Positions 23,301 to 37,100 of a DNA stretch of 64,000 nucleotides are shown piece after piece. A program made the position numbers and the translations under genes. The first letter of the stretch is position 1. Every line of letters starts with the position of its first letter. The stretch is from Owenia fusiformis (lineage: Eukaryota; Annelida; Polychaeta; Sabellida; Oweniidae): the NCBI GenBank assembly GCA_903813345.2, contig CAIIXF020000010.1, forward strand, positions 27,180,425 to 27,244,424, in the 5' to 3' direction. Below the pieces are notes generated by a model, which saw only the letters and a program-made list of their open reading frames with translations, ran no database searches and was not told the DNA's origin.

Positions 23301-24328
23301 AGGAAAAGCACTCCTAGATATGATAAAATAATTTCGACTTTGATAAAGGGAAGATGCAAACATCCCACCCACATGTTTTTTCTGGAATGTTTTCCTGATT
23401 TTCAACCCCTTGCATCCCTACTTTTTTTCTTTTTTCTTGCATCAATATGTTGTGCTTTGACACACAGTTAAAACCTTTAAAGGAATAAGTGATTCTTTTT
23501 AGATAAAGTGGAAAACAATATTTCCCATGTCATTTTCCCATAGGGAAAACTCATGCGATCCATTGCTTTCAGCTAATTTTGGTCACCCATAATGGATATC
23601 TTTAAAACCCCCGAAGGATTCTTTCCCTCCTCCTTTGTTCAAAATCCAGAATCTCGCGAATGCAAAAACCTCGAAATGTGAACACTTCCTTATCCAAACA
23701 CTTTTAGCCGGTCCCAATGGCATTCGGATTAAACAGGTTTTACTGTATCTTTTTTATGAAGCCTTTAGCAAAACACGTTTGACTCATTTCTATCATGAGG
23801 CATTTCGAAAACCTGTTTTCCCTCATCCAAACTGTCCGTCCACTGCACACTCTTCTCTAACGTAAAGTTATTATATCTCGACAGCACCGTCATTAATCTC
23901 AAAAGAGTTGTTGATCCACATTTAGGTAGACGATTGTAAAACACTCGAGGTGGCCATGGCATTTTGTACTCTGCATGGTTATATTCCCTAAGAAGCCTCT
24001 TATCGGTCAATTCACTGATTTCTGCAGCACGTTTCCTTTCAATGAGGTCGATTCTGGCTTCTTTTAAAATCATCCTAATGACTCCAGCGTCGGGGGTTGT
24101 CTCATTCGACACATACTTATCTTTTCTCTGATCATATATCGCATCAAATATCTTCAAGTTTAAATTTGAGACTTGCTCTTTGAATAGTTTCAAGTGTAAG
24201 AACTGATTATATTCCATTTGGAGATACAGCATTGACATACTTGTTAGGATAAAGATCAATCCACATGTTAATATAAACAATATAAAAAATCCAAATGGAA
24301 CTTTGATTATTTTCACTTTTCCAAGCAT
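20351..24328 (-). CDS. Uronyl 2-O-sulfotransferase-like Golgi enzyme
   Basis: Transfers sulfate from PAPS to the C2 of uronic acid residues in glycosaminoglycans. It is a type II membrane protein of the Golgi. Coding exons in transcript order: 24328-23813, 22709-22500, 21539-21439, 20873-20725, 20499-20351. All are GT-AG with matching phases and a stop at 20351-20353, giving 374 residues. A membrane anchor lies at about residues 11-34 and a stem with coiled-coil character follows. The PAPS 5'-phosphosulfate loop NRLPKCGSTT is at 132-141. FERHTYFVNF follows, with His191 at the place of the proposed catalytic base of HS2ST. The 3'-phosphate element VYINLVRDPLERLASLYYF starts near 206. Cys-rich pieces (ECIVDNDPEC, YFCGHDSLC) match the family. 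KCGS resembles UST and Drosophila Pipe more than HS2ST (KTAST). It lies head to head with PIK3C3. Confidence 0.92.
21560..22400. repeat. Tandem duplication of a hairpin-bearing 415-425 bp repeat
   Basis: The unit beginning AAGGGTTATGTACTGGGAGG occurs at about 21560-21987 and again at 21988-22400. The copies are nearly identical except for small indels in the GGAAGCGGGAAGATATGCAC sub-repeats. Each unit holds two inverted pairs (TATGCATATCTACC against GGTAGATGTGCATA, and GGTTTTGGATATGGGGTTT against AACCCTATATCCAAACC), so it resembles a MITE. It lies in intron 2 of the sulfotransferase gene. Confidence 0.85.
22797..23745. mobile_element. pogo/Tigger-like MITE
   Basis: Ends CAGTAAAACCT (left) and AGGTTTTACTG (right) are inverted repeats. 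They are followed inward by ATCCGAACACC and ATCCGAATGCC. TA flanks the right end (ACTG-TA). The 950-bp interior has no transposase. It lies in intron 1 of the sulfotransferase gene. Related ends are at 31269, 34680, 53360, 55590 and 62790, so the family is common here. Confidence 0.75.
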
Positions 24329-25125
24329 TTTAGCCTTATATACAGCTTTGTCCTTTGAGATGAATTGTTTTTTTCGTTACGTGTACTGTATATTGGCTTA
24401 CATAACTTTGGTTTGCAAAATATATATAGATCTTATTCACTTTAAAACCAAGCGGGCAGTTGCAAGATTTTTCTTTATCCCGGGTACATTATACAAGGGG
24501 GCATTTCAAATCTCGATCTTCGTCTATATCATTTTAAAGGGATACGATCGTTAAATATCAGCTACTTTTGAGATGAAATATGTTTGATTTTACATTGATG
24601 ATATCTTGGCATGTGCAAAAGTAAAATGCCCCCAGCACAAATTAACTGTTTTTGCCCAGTCTAAATCCATCAATCAAATAAAGCTATTACTAGAGTACAG
24701 TGTAGTACGAGATAATGGCGGGTGATTTACCTTACAGTCGCTTTTGGGCCAACACCCATTTGAAAAAAACAAAATTATGTCATCTTATGGAGACTATAAA
24801 TATATTATGAATGTATATATGCTCACTGTATGGACAACACATACATGTAGGCCTAGACCGGATATGAGGGCAGTGACCCTATGGGGTAGCAGAAATTAGC
24901 CAATGGGCAATAAGAGGCCTAGGAAAGCGCCTTCGTGGATTTTATTAAAAACCAATGATTCAGTATTGCATCAAATCTCTGGAGTCTGGAGCCAATATCG
25001 GGGCCAATATATACTCCTGTGGAGCCCGGGACTTTTGAACCTCTTCTGTTTCGTTCAGTTCTTTTCCTTTCGCTGTAGCAAGATTTTACAGGAGTGTTCT
25101 TGTGTAGAAACAAAAGGGAGTAAAA
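24329..25125. promoter_or_regulatory. Shared intergenic region, probable bidirectional promoter
   Basis: The start codons of the sulfotransferase (minus, 24328) and PIK3C3 (plus, 25126) face away from each other with 797 bp between them. This stretch must hold both promoters and both 5' ends, unless more 5' exons lie elsewhere. I see no TATA box or GC-rich island that I would rely on. AATGGCGGGTG near 24715 is a typical sequence around initiation sites. Confidence 0.5.
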
Positions 25126-28100
25126 ATGACTTCTGTTCCTGATCGATTTTGTTATGTATATAGCTGTGATCTGGATGTAAATGTGCAGATAAAAATGTAA
25201 GTAAATGTAACATTTGCCAAATAAATCACAATCGCCCACGTTTCAACAATACGATTATGTACCTGAAACAATTTCCAGACTGTTCCAATTTAGACTAGAT
25301 CTATTTATTTTTTTCAAAAATTGAATTGAAATGAAAATAAATTTAATTTCAATGATTATCGATAGCCTACACAGTTCTAAATTATTTTGTGACTGCTTTA
25401 ATCGTGACAAAATCAGACTTAGATAAAGGATATATGATACTGTACCTTACCTTCAAGAAGAATTTGTGAAACCTTTTTACATTTCCATCAATTTATTTTT
25501 CTGGATGGTAAGAAAAATGATCTTTACAGTTTGTACAAACAAGAAGCCGATTTGAAGCACGAGGAAGCCTGGGCGTAGCACCTGGTATACCTGGCTGACT
25601 GGTACTTACTCGAGTCTCTAGCTTACAGCTAGACGAAACTTCATTAGGCATGTACTGTGCTACACGCACCTACACGCACCTAAAACTCATTTTTAATAAA
25701 TTTTATAAATATTTTTAAGAATATTAATCATATTTAGGATGAAGCGTTGCTTGTTTGGATTTAGATATTTCAAAATTTCATTTCGGAGTTTGACACATGG
25801 TGAAATTTTCTCGCTGTAGCTAAAAATGGCTTCCGGTTCTGGACGTGAATAACATTTGAAATTATTCTCGCTTAAAGAAATCAAATATAACAATAGATTC
25901 AGACGGGGATGTGAGCTGATGTTCTTCAAATCTATACATAAAGGTATATTTCATATTATTATGCCATATTTACTGTGCGTGTGACACAATGATTTACAAT
26001 ATTTATAATACTAAGGCAGCTCAATCTTCCTCCTCAAAGCCGGAATATAGAGAAGGCTTTGGACCGAAGTAAACTGGTACACACAGGTGTACCAGATGGT
26101 TGAAAATACACTCCAAATAATCTACAACCTAACTTCACTTCACTTTTTCACTTCACTCAACTTGTATTCCCAATGCCCGGGGGGTTCACTATACAAGACA
26201 TTCTTTAACAACAACACTATATACAAAATTGACGGTGGTCCTAGGCTGAACCCTCAGATATCAATATATTCCAATACCGATCTGTCAAATTTCGAAGTGT
26301 TCCCATACCAACCAAAATAACGCCCAAACACCATAACAAATGTCAAAATATAAGACCAATGCCATACCACATGTCCAAATATAGGACCAATGCCATACCA
26401 AATATCAAGATATAAGAGTGCCAAGGCCATTCAAAATGTCTAAAGCCCTGTAGACATGTAATAAGAAGGCAGATCTTTGAGGAAAACGATCCAAAACGAT
26501 CCTACTAGACCAATGCCATACCTCAAGTGGCTCGTAATATATTTTCTATGACCATTCTCATACCAGAAAGTAGAAAAATCCAACCATTGCCATACCTCAA
26601 AAGTCATAATTTTGGGGGCGTTCTCATACCAGATCCTAAAAGTTGGGTCCATTACCATACCATACGTCAAAAAAGGTACCCCACGTGCAAGGAGGATCCC
26701 CGTCAAGGTTTATATACAGTGAACCCCTGGGTCTCAATGATGGCATTCTTCGCATAAAATAGCACTCCACCCATGGGAAGATGTAGACTTTACATAAAAT
26801 CTCTGACGTAAATCATAAATTTGAACAGCTTATTTGCAAATGTTTGCAAGAACTTTGAATCTAGCATATTATCAATATTGTGAATTGCCTGTGGATACTT
26901 GGGAAATAATAAAACAAATGTTGAATGATTGAGATCCTTGGGGCAGCGTTAAATTGCACCCTCAAAAATACATACACGTACAGCAATCCATCTCTACATC
27001 ATTCGTTCTATATTATTATATACTTGCAGCGGCACTCTAGAAGGTGTACGTGATAAACCTAGCTACAATGAGCTGATCGCTGATCCCATGTTGAAATACT
27101 CTGGTGTCTACCAAGATGACTGCTCTGATATGTATGTGACGTGCCAGGTCTACTCTGATGGTAAACCACTCGCTCTAGCCACACAGACATCTTATAAAGC
27201 ATTCACAACTCGCTGGAAGTATGTATTCTGTACCATGCATATACAACATTGTATGTAACACTATATGTGTCTGTGCCATCATTTGAGACTGATTACTCTA
27301 TCAATTAAGGAGGAATACTTGTACCTACAACTATTTTTGATGTTTATGAGTATTGTTTATCAAGTAAAATTTATTCTTCATTCTTTAAAATGTACAGTGT
27401 ATTGTAATGACTTTAGCATGAATAAAATGTCCCTTGTTGTTATGGTTTCAGATTGTGATTATAGCACTTGAATGGTGGGGGGGGGTATGAGACATTGTTT
27501 CTTTTCACGTTTCATAATACTTTGGGATAGTTGGGGTTTGTTTAACTTATGACTCAGACTGGTATTCTTTTAGATGTTTTCTTAATTGCTGTCATCTGTA
27601 ACAATATTCTGTTTACTTAAAGTGGTAAAAAAAGACAAGAATGAGAAGACTAAAGGTTAAAAAGTCCATCTATTTACAATATTTTTGCCGATACAATGAA
27701 CAATTATGTACAGCATGCATATCATCACACTTTCTCAAAAAATATTTCAGATTTTAATTCACGAAATGGTTTGAATGTTAAGGTTATCAGTTATTTCACA
27801 GTAATTTTGAAACGGGGTCTTTGACTTTTTAATTTGAGTGATTATGCACATTTTCCCATTTGTCAAACTTGGCACAACTACATGTATTGCTGCTACTGTA
27901 AAATGCTCACAAGATGAGTCTAGGTTAGAACCCTTGATATGGTGTGACATGAAATTCATGAAATCATTTTCACAAATCTTACATACTTTATTTTGCATTA
28001 TCACTAGAATTTTGCATTCAGATAACAAAATTATTATCAGTGATAAAATCAAGAATCATATAACTGTATAATCAGCTTTAAATTAAACTAAATTGCTATG

Positions 28101-31100
28101 TTTTTTCTGTTTTAGCTGGAATGAATGGTTGACCCTGCCAGTGAAATACAGTGACTTGCCACGAAATGCCCAAGTGGCACTGACCATATGGGACATATAT
28201 GGCCCCAGGAAAGTAGTTCCAGTAGGGGGCACTGTTGTTTCATTGTTTGGCAAAAATGGGTAAGATTTCATGTACATATCATTTTGTCTAGCCTTGCTTG
28301 TTTCAGTTGTGGTATTGTGAAGTATGGAAGTGTTAATATAAGCAAATGCCATTATTAATGTCATCAAAACTTATTTAGAAGGTGTGAGATATTTGCACTT
28401 TGTCTTGTATATTTGGATGTGAAGACCAGTGGAGAATGCTTGCCTTTAGACATTGTATCTGATACCTCAGAACAAAGAGGAGATTACCAAACAATGTAAA
28501 TGATCACTGAAATCACCAATTGATTGACACCAAATTGATTGCAGAACATTTGCACAGGTTGTTCTCATATTAGAAGAAGAGATACCTTAGTTTTGAATTA
28601 AAAATGTTGAAGTGAAATTAGTAAAAATTCATGAATAACTATAATTTCCATTATTGTCACATTTTGTGTAAAAATTAACTAACTTTAACATGATCGTATC
28701 ATGCAAATTTATTCAGCTCGTGAACAGTTCATAAAGCACCTCTGGGAGCCAGGTAACGTTCGCTTACATATTGGTGTAATATGATTCGCAACCACCTGTG
28801 AACCAATCAAAACTCAGAACTCTATACCCTTTCTAATTTTACTGCACATGTTTTTTTACTGATATAGAGAATTAATATGTGAACATATGAGACGTTTTTA
28901 GTTATACCTTTGAAATTTGATGATAGTAAATGTAACTTTTTCATCATATTACTCTTTGATGTTCTAAGATGAATTTGAGAAATGTTGTTTTAGGACGTTT
29001 CGTCAGGGTATGCATGATCTCCTTGTCTGGCCTAATGAAGTATAATAGTATATACCACATTGAGAAATGTTGTTTTAAGACGTTTCGTCAGGGTATGCAT
29101 GATCTCCGTGTCTGGCCTAATGAAGTATAATAGTATATACCACATTGAGAAATGTTGTTTTAGGACGTTTCGTCAGGGTATGCATGATCTCCCTGGCTGG
29201 CCTAATGAAGTATAATAGTATATACCACATTGAGAAATGTTGTTTTAGGACGTTTCGTCAGGGTATGCATGATCTCCCTGGCTGGCCTAATGAAGTATAA
29301 TAGTATATACCACATTGAGAAATGTTGTTTCAGGACGTTTCGTCAGGGTATGCATGATCTCCTTGTCTGGCCTAATGAAGTATAATAGTATATACCACAT
29401 TGAGAAATGTTGTTTTAGGACGTTTCGTCAAGGTATGCACAATCTCCGTGTCTGGCCTAATGAAGTATAATAGTATATACCACATTGAGAAATGTTGTTT
29501 TAGGACGTTTCGTCAGGGTATGCATGATCTCCCTGGCTGGCCTAATGAAGTATAATAGTATATACCACATTGAGAAATGTTGTTTTAGGACGTTTCGTCA
29601 GGGTATGCATGATCTCCCTGGCTGGCCTAATGAAGTATAATAGTATATACCACATTGAGAAATGTTGTTTTAGGACGTTTCGTCAGGGTATGCATGATCT
29701 CCCTGGCTGGCCTAATGAAGTATAATAGTATATACCACCTTGATACTTGATACTATATACCACCTGTATACCACCTTCAGGGCTTGCATTAACGGCGTCC
29801 CTTACATGTAAGTGACGCAAAAAAAAATTGTAGGACGGAAAAATAAAAAATATTTCCGTTTTTGGGACGGAAAAAAAATTGAGTCAAAACTTTGAACATT
29901 TTTTGAAAATCTTGAAAATCTCAATAGTTGATCATGTTTGACTTCTTTGAGGTGTATATTAAGATCAAAATATGTGAGATTTACAACTTTATTTTGAGTA
30001 AAAAAGAAAAAGAATGCAGAAAAACGAACTATTGTAATGGGCGATAATAGCATAATTTGCATGTGACATATTTTTCTCACTGAAAAGCTGATATAAAACC
30101 TTCAAAATGAGTTCAATTGTACAAATGATGCATACTTACCTAGGTGAAGTAGTCTATTTGTGATTATATAACGTCAAAATGGTCTAATTTATGATATAAA
30201 TCAGAGGATTCTGATCATGTAGAAAATGTACACTAAATTACTGAGCGTCAGACAAATTCATACTAAAAAATGTTCTTATTTTTTCAAGCAGTTGTTCAGT
30301 GCAAACAGCAAGTATAAAGATAATCACAGTATAATAGTACTTACTATAACAGGCTGGAGGTTACATAACATAAGTGAATTGAATATAAAGAACATGTTTA
30401 AATCACAGGGCATGAATGGCAACATTTTGAAAACACATAAGACATGTAAGATCAAGTCATGCACATTCCAAAATAGCCCATTATAGCTAATTTAGCTAAT
30501 TTAGCTTATATATTGGAGGACACACTTTTTTCGGTCGGGACTCACTTTTTAAAATTTTTTCCTTCATTGTGACTCACATTTTTCAGAGCCTAATGCAAGC
30601 GCTGCACCTTGTTGTTTTAGGACGTTTCGTCAGGGTATGCACGATCTCCGTGTCTGGCCTAATGTTGAAGCAGATGGGTTAGAGCAGACAACCACACCTG
30701 GCAAAGTTGGTGGAGCCACTGATGAAATGAGTCGACTTGCAAAGGTATCCATTATGTATGACAGAGAAAGGCCATGCATTGAGTGTTTAAAGCATTGGCA
30801 TATCTTTTTAGGGGGCAGGTTTAAATTTCTACCCCTGATGTAAAAAGAAATTGGTTACTATGTTGTGGGTGCATTATGGATGTTTATAAACCCAACAAAA
30901 TTCTCAACTTATAGGTGCATTAACTATCAGTTCAAAGAGTTGTTAGTCAGAGAGTGTCAGTATCTTTAAGAGAGTAACCTGCCATTCCATTTAATTTCTC
31001 CTATAAGTTCTTTTCTGCTTGAAATGGACACAGTTTTCCGGCAGCCATTTTGGTGTTGAATTGTAATGTATTCTGATTATATTGCAAAATGTATTCATGA

Positions 31101-34100
31101 ATAATGATTTACTCATTAATTTCCTGAAAACATTATCTTCTTGATAAATTGTGGCCACTTTTACTAATTTCATTTTCTGCCTTTCACATTTACTCAAAAA
31201 TTAATTGAACAATGTTAGTGATATGGTATTTGTAAGCACTTTGAAGCAATTAAGATTCTGATGATAAAGTAGAATACCTCTGTTAGTGGAACACTTTTTA
31301 GAGTCCCAAGACAACTAACTTAATGTTAAATGAACCTCCAAAAGTGCAACACCTCCTGAGTGGAATACTTTTTAGAGGTACTGAAGGTGTTCCACTTAGA
31401 CATGTTTTACTGTCAACTACTGTAGGAAGATATAAAACTATTATTCTAGTTGACCAAAAAGCACAGGAATGGGCACATGGTGAAGGTGGATTGGCTGGAT
31501 CGACTGACATTTCGTGAGATTGAGGTCATCAATGAGAAACAGAAGAGAGACTCCAATTTCATGTACCTTATGATCGAGTTCCCACAGATACATTATGATG
31601 GCACAAAGTTTGCTGTTGTCTATTTCGAAAAGGTAAGATGATGAATACAGCTGATTTTGGGCTTGTTGATTAACAATTTTCTTGATTGTTAGTTTTAGTT
31701 TTTATGGTTTCTTTATTTTACTTTACAAAATTATCTACAAATGACAGGGCCGAGGCTGAAATCAGCATTATTGGCCCTGTTAATACAAAGTTTATTCAAA
31801 TTTACAAAATAGCAACAAAATGACTACCAACATATATGTATGCATGGCAGGAATGTGTTAAAACTATATAATTATATCAATGCATTCACACAAAAAGGAT
31901 GTAAAATGCTTCAATATTGAAGAATTGCATGTTATGCTAACTCCATCTCTGCCATACATTAAGATATTCAGCTTTTGCTCTATAGAGCATCCTGTAAAGA
32001 AAATGTTCATTTCTGGCATGTTCCTGAGTTCCCCCCAAAGTTTCTCTCTTATAACATTCAACAGAGGGCATTTGAAGATTAGATGCTTTGTAGTTTGTTG
32101 TTTAAAACCACAGATGCATTTGGGACTGTCAATACCTTGAAAATTATGTTGAAAAAGATGACCAGTAAAAATGAAATCACATCTTGTTCTATTCAGTAAA
32201 ATTTCTTCTTTTCTTGTAAGATCCAGTTTTGTGGTTGTTAAATGCTTCATTGTTCCTGAATATTTACATAAATTGGTTTTGAAAGTGACTCTTGATGGTG
32301 CACTTTTTAGATAATTTGGAATGGCTTCCCATTCTCTTATGGCATTTATTATTGGTGACTTTTGTGAACGTGCAGTTAACTTTGGAATAGTGTATTCTCT
32401 TGATTTTCCCAAGTTAATATAATGTTGCTTATTTTGATAACTATCAAAAATTTTTTGAACATAAGTTGGGACCAATTTCTGTCTAACATCATACATTAAA
32501 CGTAAACGTTTCTCCTTTCTCCGCTCAGACAGGGTATTCCAATTTAGACATGATTGTTAAAGTCAGTAGTATGGAAAAGTTCTGTATTTGTTATTAATTC
32601 AATATACCCACAGATGGGTAAAGAGAATAAATAGATGTAAATTTACATTGAGTATTAATTGAGATTAATTGAAGAGCGTAACATAGACCTTATTTTAGAA
32701 TGATAATGGGATTGTCCCTGTATAATAAGACAATATACTAAGATAGATAATATTTCAGGATGCTGATGAGATGGTCCCTGTAAGACAATATGCTGAAATT
32801 GTTACTGTGCCTGACCCTGAAATAGGAAAGGTATAAACTTATTTTTAGATTCCATCTTAAGTATAAGTTGAATATTCATTGAGAACTGTATGTTTTGTAG
32901 TATTTGAAGGGATTAATATGTACTTGAATGGACTGTAATACAGACTACATAGCCCCATGTGTGTAAACGCTTCTTTCAAAATTCCAGGAAATTTTTCAAT
33001 GCAAGAACAGACTAGTGCCAAGATCTAATTAGGTTTTGGACATGCTGGGTAAATCACTTGGTGGTAATTTTGAATTTTTGATAAAAAGTGCAATATTTAT
33101 CGCTGTGTCTATTTTTCAAATATTGTGTGATACAAGGTGCCGACACTTTGTCATGTTAAGCCATGTCTTGTTTATAAGTGACAACAGATATAACTGCAGT
33201 ATTGATAGTTCATTTATAGTAACTCATTATAATTTCTTTCTTCACTTTTCAGGAGAATCTTGTAGAAAGCAAGCACCACAAACTTGCCAGGAGACTGAGA
33301 AGTGCACCCACAGACAAGGACCTCAAGCCGAATGCTGCAGTGAGAGATCAGCTTAATGTGAGTATACAATGAATACTGAATAGCATTTAAATGGACATGT
33401 ATCTAGCTTAATGTGAGTTTACAATGAATACTGAATAGCATTTAAATGGACATGTATCTAGCTTAATGTGAGTATACAATGAATACTGAATAGCATTTAA
33501 ATGGACATGTATCTAGCTTAATGTGAGTTTACAATGAATACTGAATAGCATTTAAATGGACATGTATCTAGCTTAATGTGAGTATACAATGAATACTGAA
33601 TAGCATTTAAATGGACATGTATCTAGTTTAATGTGAGTTTACAATGAATACTGAATAGCATTTAAATGAACATGTATCTAGCTTAATGTGAGTATACAAT
33701 GAATACTGAATAGCATTTAAATGGACATGTATCTAGCTTAATGTGAGTACTTTGCACATAAAATACATGTACATGTATTATAAATTCAATGTGAATATAT
33801 GGACATTCACTGTGTGATATTCTTAATTGTTCATTGCCATCAGTTTTAAACATATATTTATACTCTCCTTGTCTCTAGTATGTGTTTTGCATCACTCATC
33901 ATAACCCACATACTTTACAAGGCTCATTAGGGGCCTAAGATTCTATTTCTTTGAATGATGATGTAAAGGAATGATTCATTCATAGGAAAACATCACTTAG
34001 GCATCAACATTCATGTAAATGTATAACCATCCTGTTGTTTTTTATGTTAGGTAATTGTGAGCTACCCTCCAACCAAGCAACTAACTAGTGAGGAACAGGA

Positions 34101-37100
34101 CCTTATATGGAAGTTTAGATTCTACCTATCTGCACAGAAAAAGGTATGACATATCGTATCACAATACAGTGTTAGTTTTGCACAAATCTGTATAAATTGT
34201 CTTGTGGTTTACCTGGTTTTCTGTTTGAAAATGGGTCACATTCTGAAACGTAATTGTCATGCATATAAATATTTAAGAAGCATGTAAGCATGTTTAAGAT
34301 CAAAACTTCAATTTTTTGAGTCAAGTTTGAAAAACTATCAAGACAGAATTGAAGGAATTTAGGCTTTTCTGCATGATTTCAACCTTTAAATTTCAATGAA
34401 ATTAACCAAAAAAGAGGCCTTCTTTTGGCCTTCCATCTGTGATACTATGTGTTTTGTGTATTCCACTAGGCCCTGACCAAGTTCCTGAAGTCAGTAGCAT
34501 GGAGTGTGCCTCAGGAGGAGAAGCAGGGCTTAGACATGATGTACAAGTGGAGCCCAATGGATGCTGAAGATGCCTTAGAGCTTCTGTCTCCTGCATTCAC
34601 CAACCCAGCTGTGAGAAAGTACGCTGTAAGCAGACTAATGCAGGCAGATGATGAGGTAGTGTATATGTATGATAGAGCACAGTAGAACCTGTATATCTGA
34701 ACACCTTTCTAATCAAACATCTTTCAATGCAAACGCTTTTACTCTGGCAAAAACATCCATGTTCAAAAACCTTGATGTGTAAACACATGTTAATCCTAAC
34801 ACTTTTGGTTAGACCCAGTGGCATTCGGATGAAACAGGTTTTACACTTACTACCTTCTTCTTGTATCTTGTTACTCTGCTCATGTATTCATGTACTGATG
34901 TATTGTCTTCAGGAACTACTGTTGTACTTACTACAACTGGTGCAGGCACTGAAGTACGAAGACTTTGATGTGATTCGTGAAGGTTTGAACCACATATCTG
35001 CCCCAGTTGAGAGTCCCAGGAAAGAGTCTGATCCCAGTCAACTTGGAGAGGAATCTGATACTCAGTCGCTTTCACAAAGGTTGGTTGTATTACATTGAAA
35101 TTAAAAGCTCCAGTGCACAATTTAGGGGGTTGTGTGTGGAATAGGTGTCATTACCCAAAAATGATTGAAATTGTTTGATTTATTAAAAAATTCACCAAGA
35201 TGCACTGCATCTTGTTGATTCAACCATGTGCCATCCATAATTGATTTGATTTTCATTAAGAAGTCATCTTTTGTCAACATCCAATATTGATACAAAAAAC
35301 AATTTTGTTCTTGTAACTGCATGAGTAAATGAGCCCTAATGGCCTCCCATTAATGGATTAAGGACATAACTGAAAACCTCTGAATCAGACCCTGGTTTAC
35401 TATGTATGCGATGCAACAATGGCACACAAATCATATACTCCTATAGTTAATGTACACATTTTCATATTTTCACTTATTTTCATGTTTTTCACAAATCGGA
35501 AGGCAATTGCACTATGTATTGTATTGTAATATGTATTGTGTTGTAATATGTATTGTATTGTATTGTATTGTATTGTATTTTAATATGTTGCAGGTCTCCC
35601 AGTATTGGATCGAAGGATAGTGGGGATATTCTAGATGAGCTCTCCATAGAGAGACCTTCACACTCTACAACAAATAAACATGTAAGTTATAAACACCAAT
35701 ATATTGCAGAAAAGTTCTACATAACATCGTATGTGGTGGTATTTCATTTACAAAGAAGTTGGTATTTTGCATGATACATGTTAACTAATAGACTATAATA
35801 ACTCTATCCTGTTATTACATTGTAGACTGACCTTGCAACATGCCTCATAGAAAGGGCTTGCAATAACTCTATTCTGTTATTACATTGTAGACTCGACTCG
35901 ACCTTGCAACATGCCTCATAGAAAGAGCTTGCAATAACTCTATTCTGGCAAACTATTTTTATTGGTAAGAAAAATCCATTTTTTTCAAAACCAGTATTTC
36001 CTTTTTCTAAAAAAAACGTTGATGGATTTTATGGGATTATTAATGCTGATGCTAAATTAGCATTTCTTCTGGTTTGTTGGTGTAAAATTGGGTTGCATGG
36101 AATAAATATTTACCTCAGGCTTGTCAAAGTAAACGACCTAGCTATATGCTAAAACCAGTTTTCATTTCTGAATCTTGAGGATTTTGGTGTATATTAGAAA
36201 ACAATTTTTAAAGTTTAAAAGGGCCTTCCATATAATTCTGTCCTTGAAAACAATTCTCTCGAGTTTGGACATGTTGATTTTTCTAGACTTTCAGAATATT
36301 TTGATATGTTATCCAAACCAACCAAACCTCTCCCTCACTAACAATAAAATTGAACCACCTCCCACTAAAAAGCTTGTACGGGCCTAAGGAATAAAGTAAT
36401 TTCAGCTGATCCCCTATTACATTTCTTTGCCAGGTTCTTATTGGTGGAATGTGACGACCAGGACTCCCAGGCCAAAGACCCAAAGGTTATGGACATGTAT
36501 ATCTCAGTATTGAAACGCTTCAGTCAGACACTTAGCAAGGTAAGGTTATGGACATGTACATCTCTTTATCGTATGATCTGTAAAATGAAGCCCTCTGATT
36601 GGTCAGTTATTGTGCTGTACCAATCTGTATTGCTACTGAGGTTGTCCCCGTTGATCATCTCCGTCGCAATACAGAAAATATTGGTACGGAGTGGACAATC
36701 TCAGTAGCAATACAGAGGATCACACGATAAAAATGTTATTGAATGATTTGAACTGCAATACAGGATATATTCTGTCTCGATATTCTGTATTGGCACTCGA
36801 CTTCGTCTCGTTCCAATACAAAATTTCTCGCACAGAATATATCCTGTATTGCACTCCAAATCATTCAATAACTTATAGTATTGAAACACTTCAGTCAGAC
36901 ACTTAGCAAGGTATGATATATCAGTCCAGAGGTTTCATTATTTTGAAAACATTTACACCAATTTTGAGTTTATGAATTGGGAAATATTTATAGATTCCCA
37001 GGAATCAAGATCTGACCTGTACATTGAAAATAAAGCGAATAAGCCTTGGTTAGCTTTTAAGATGTCTAGTTATTTTCTAGGGAGGCCAGGAACACAGACA

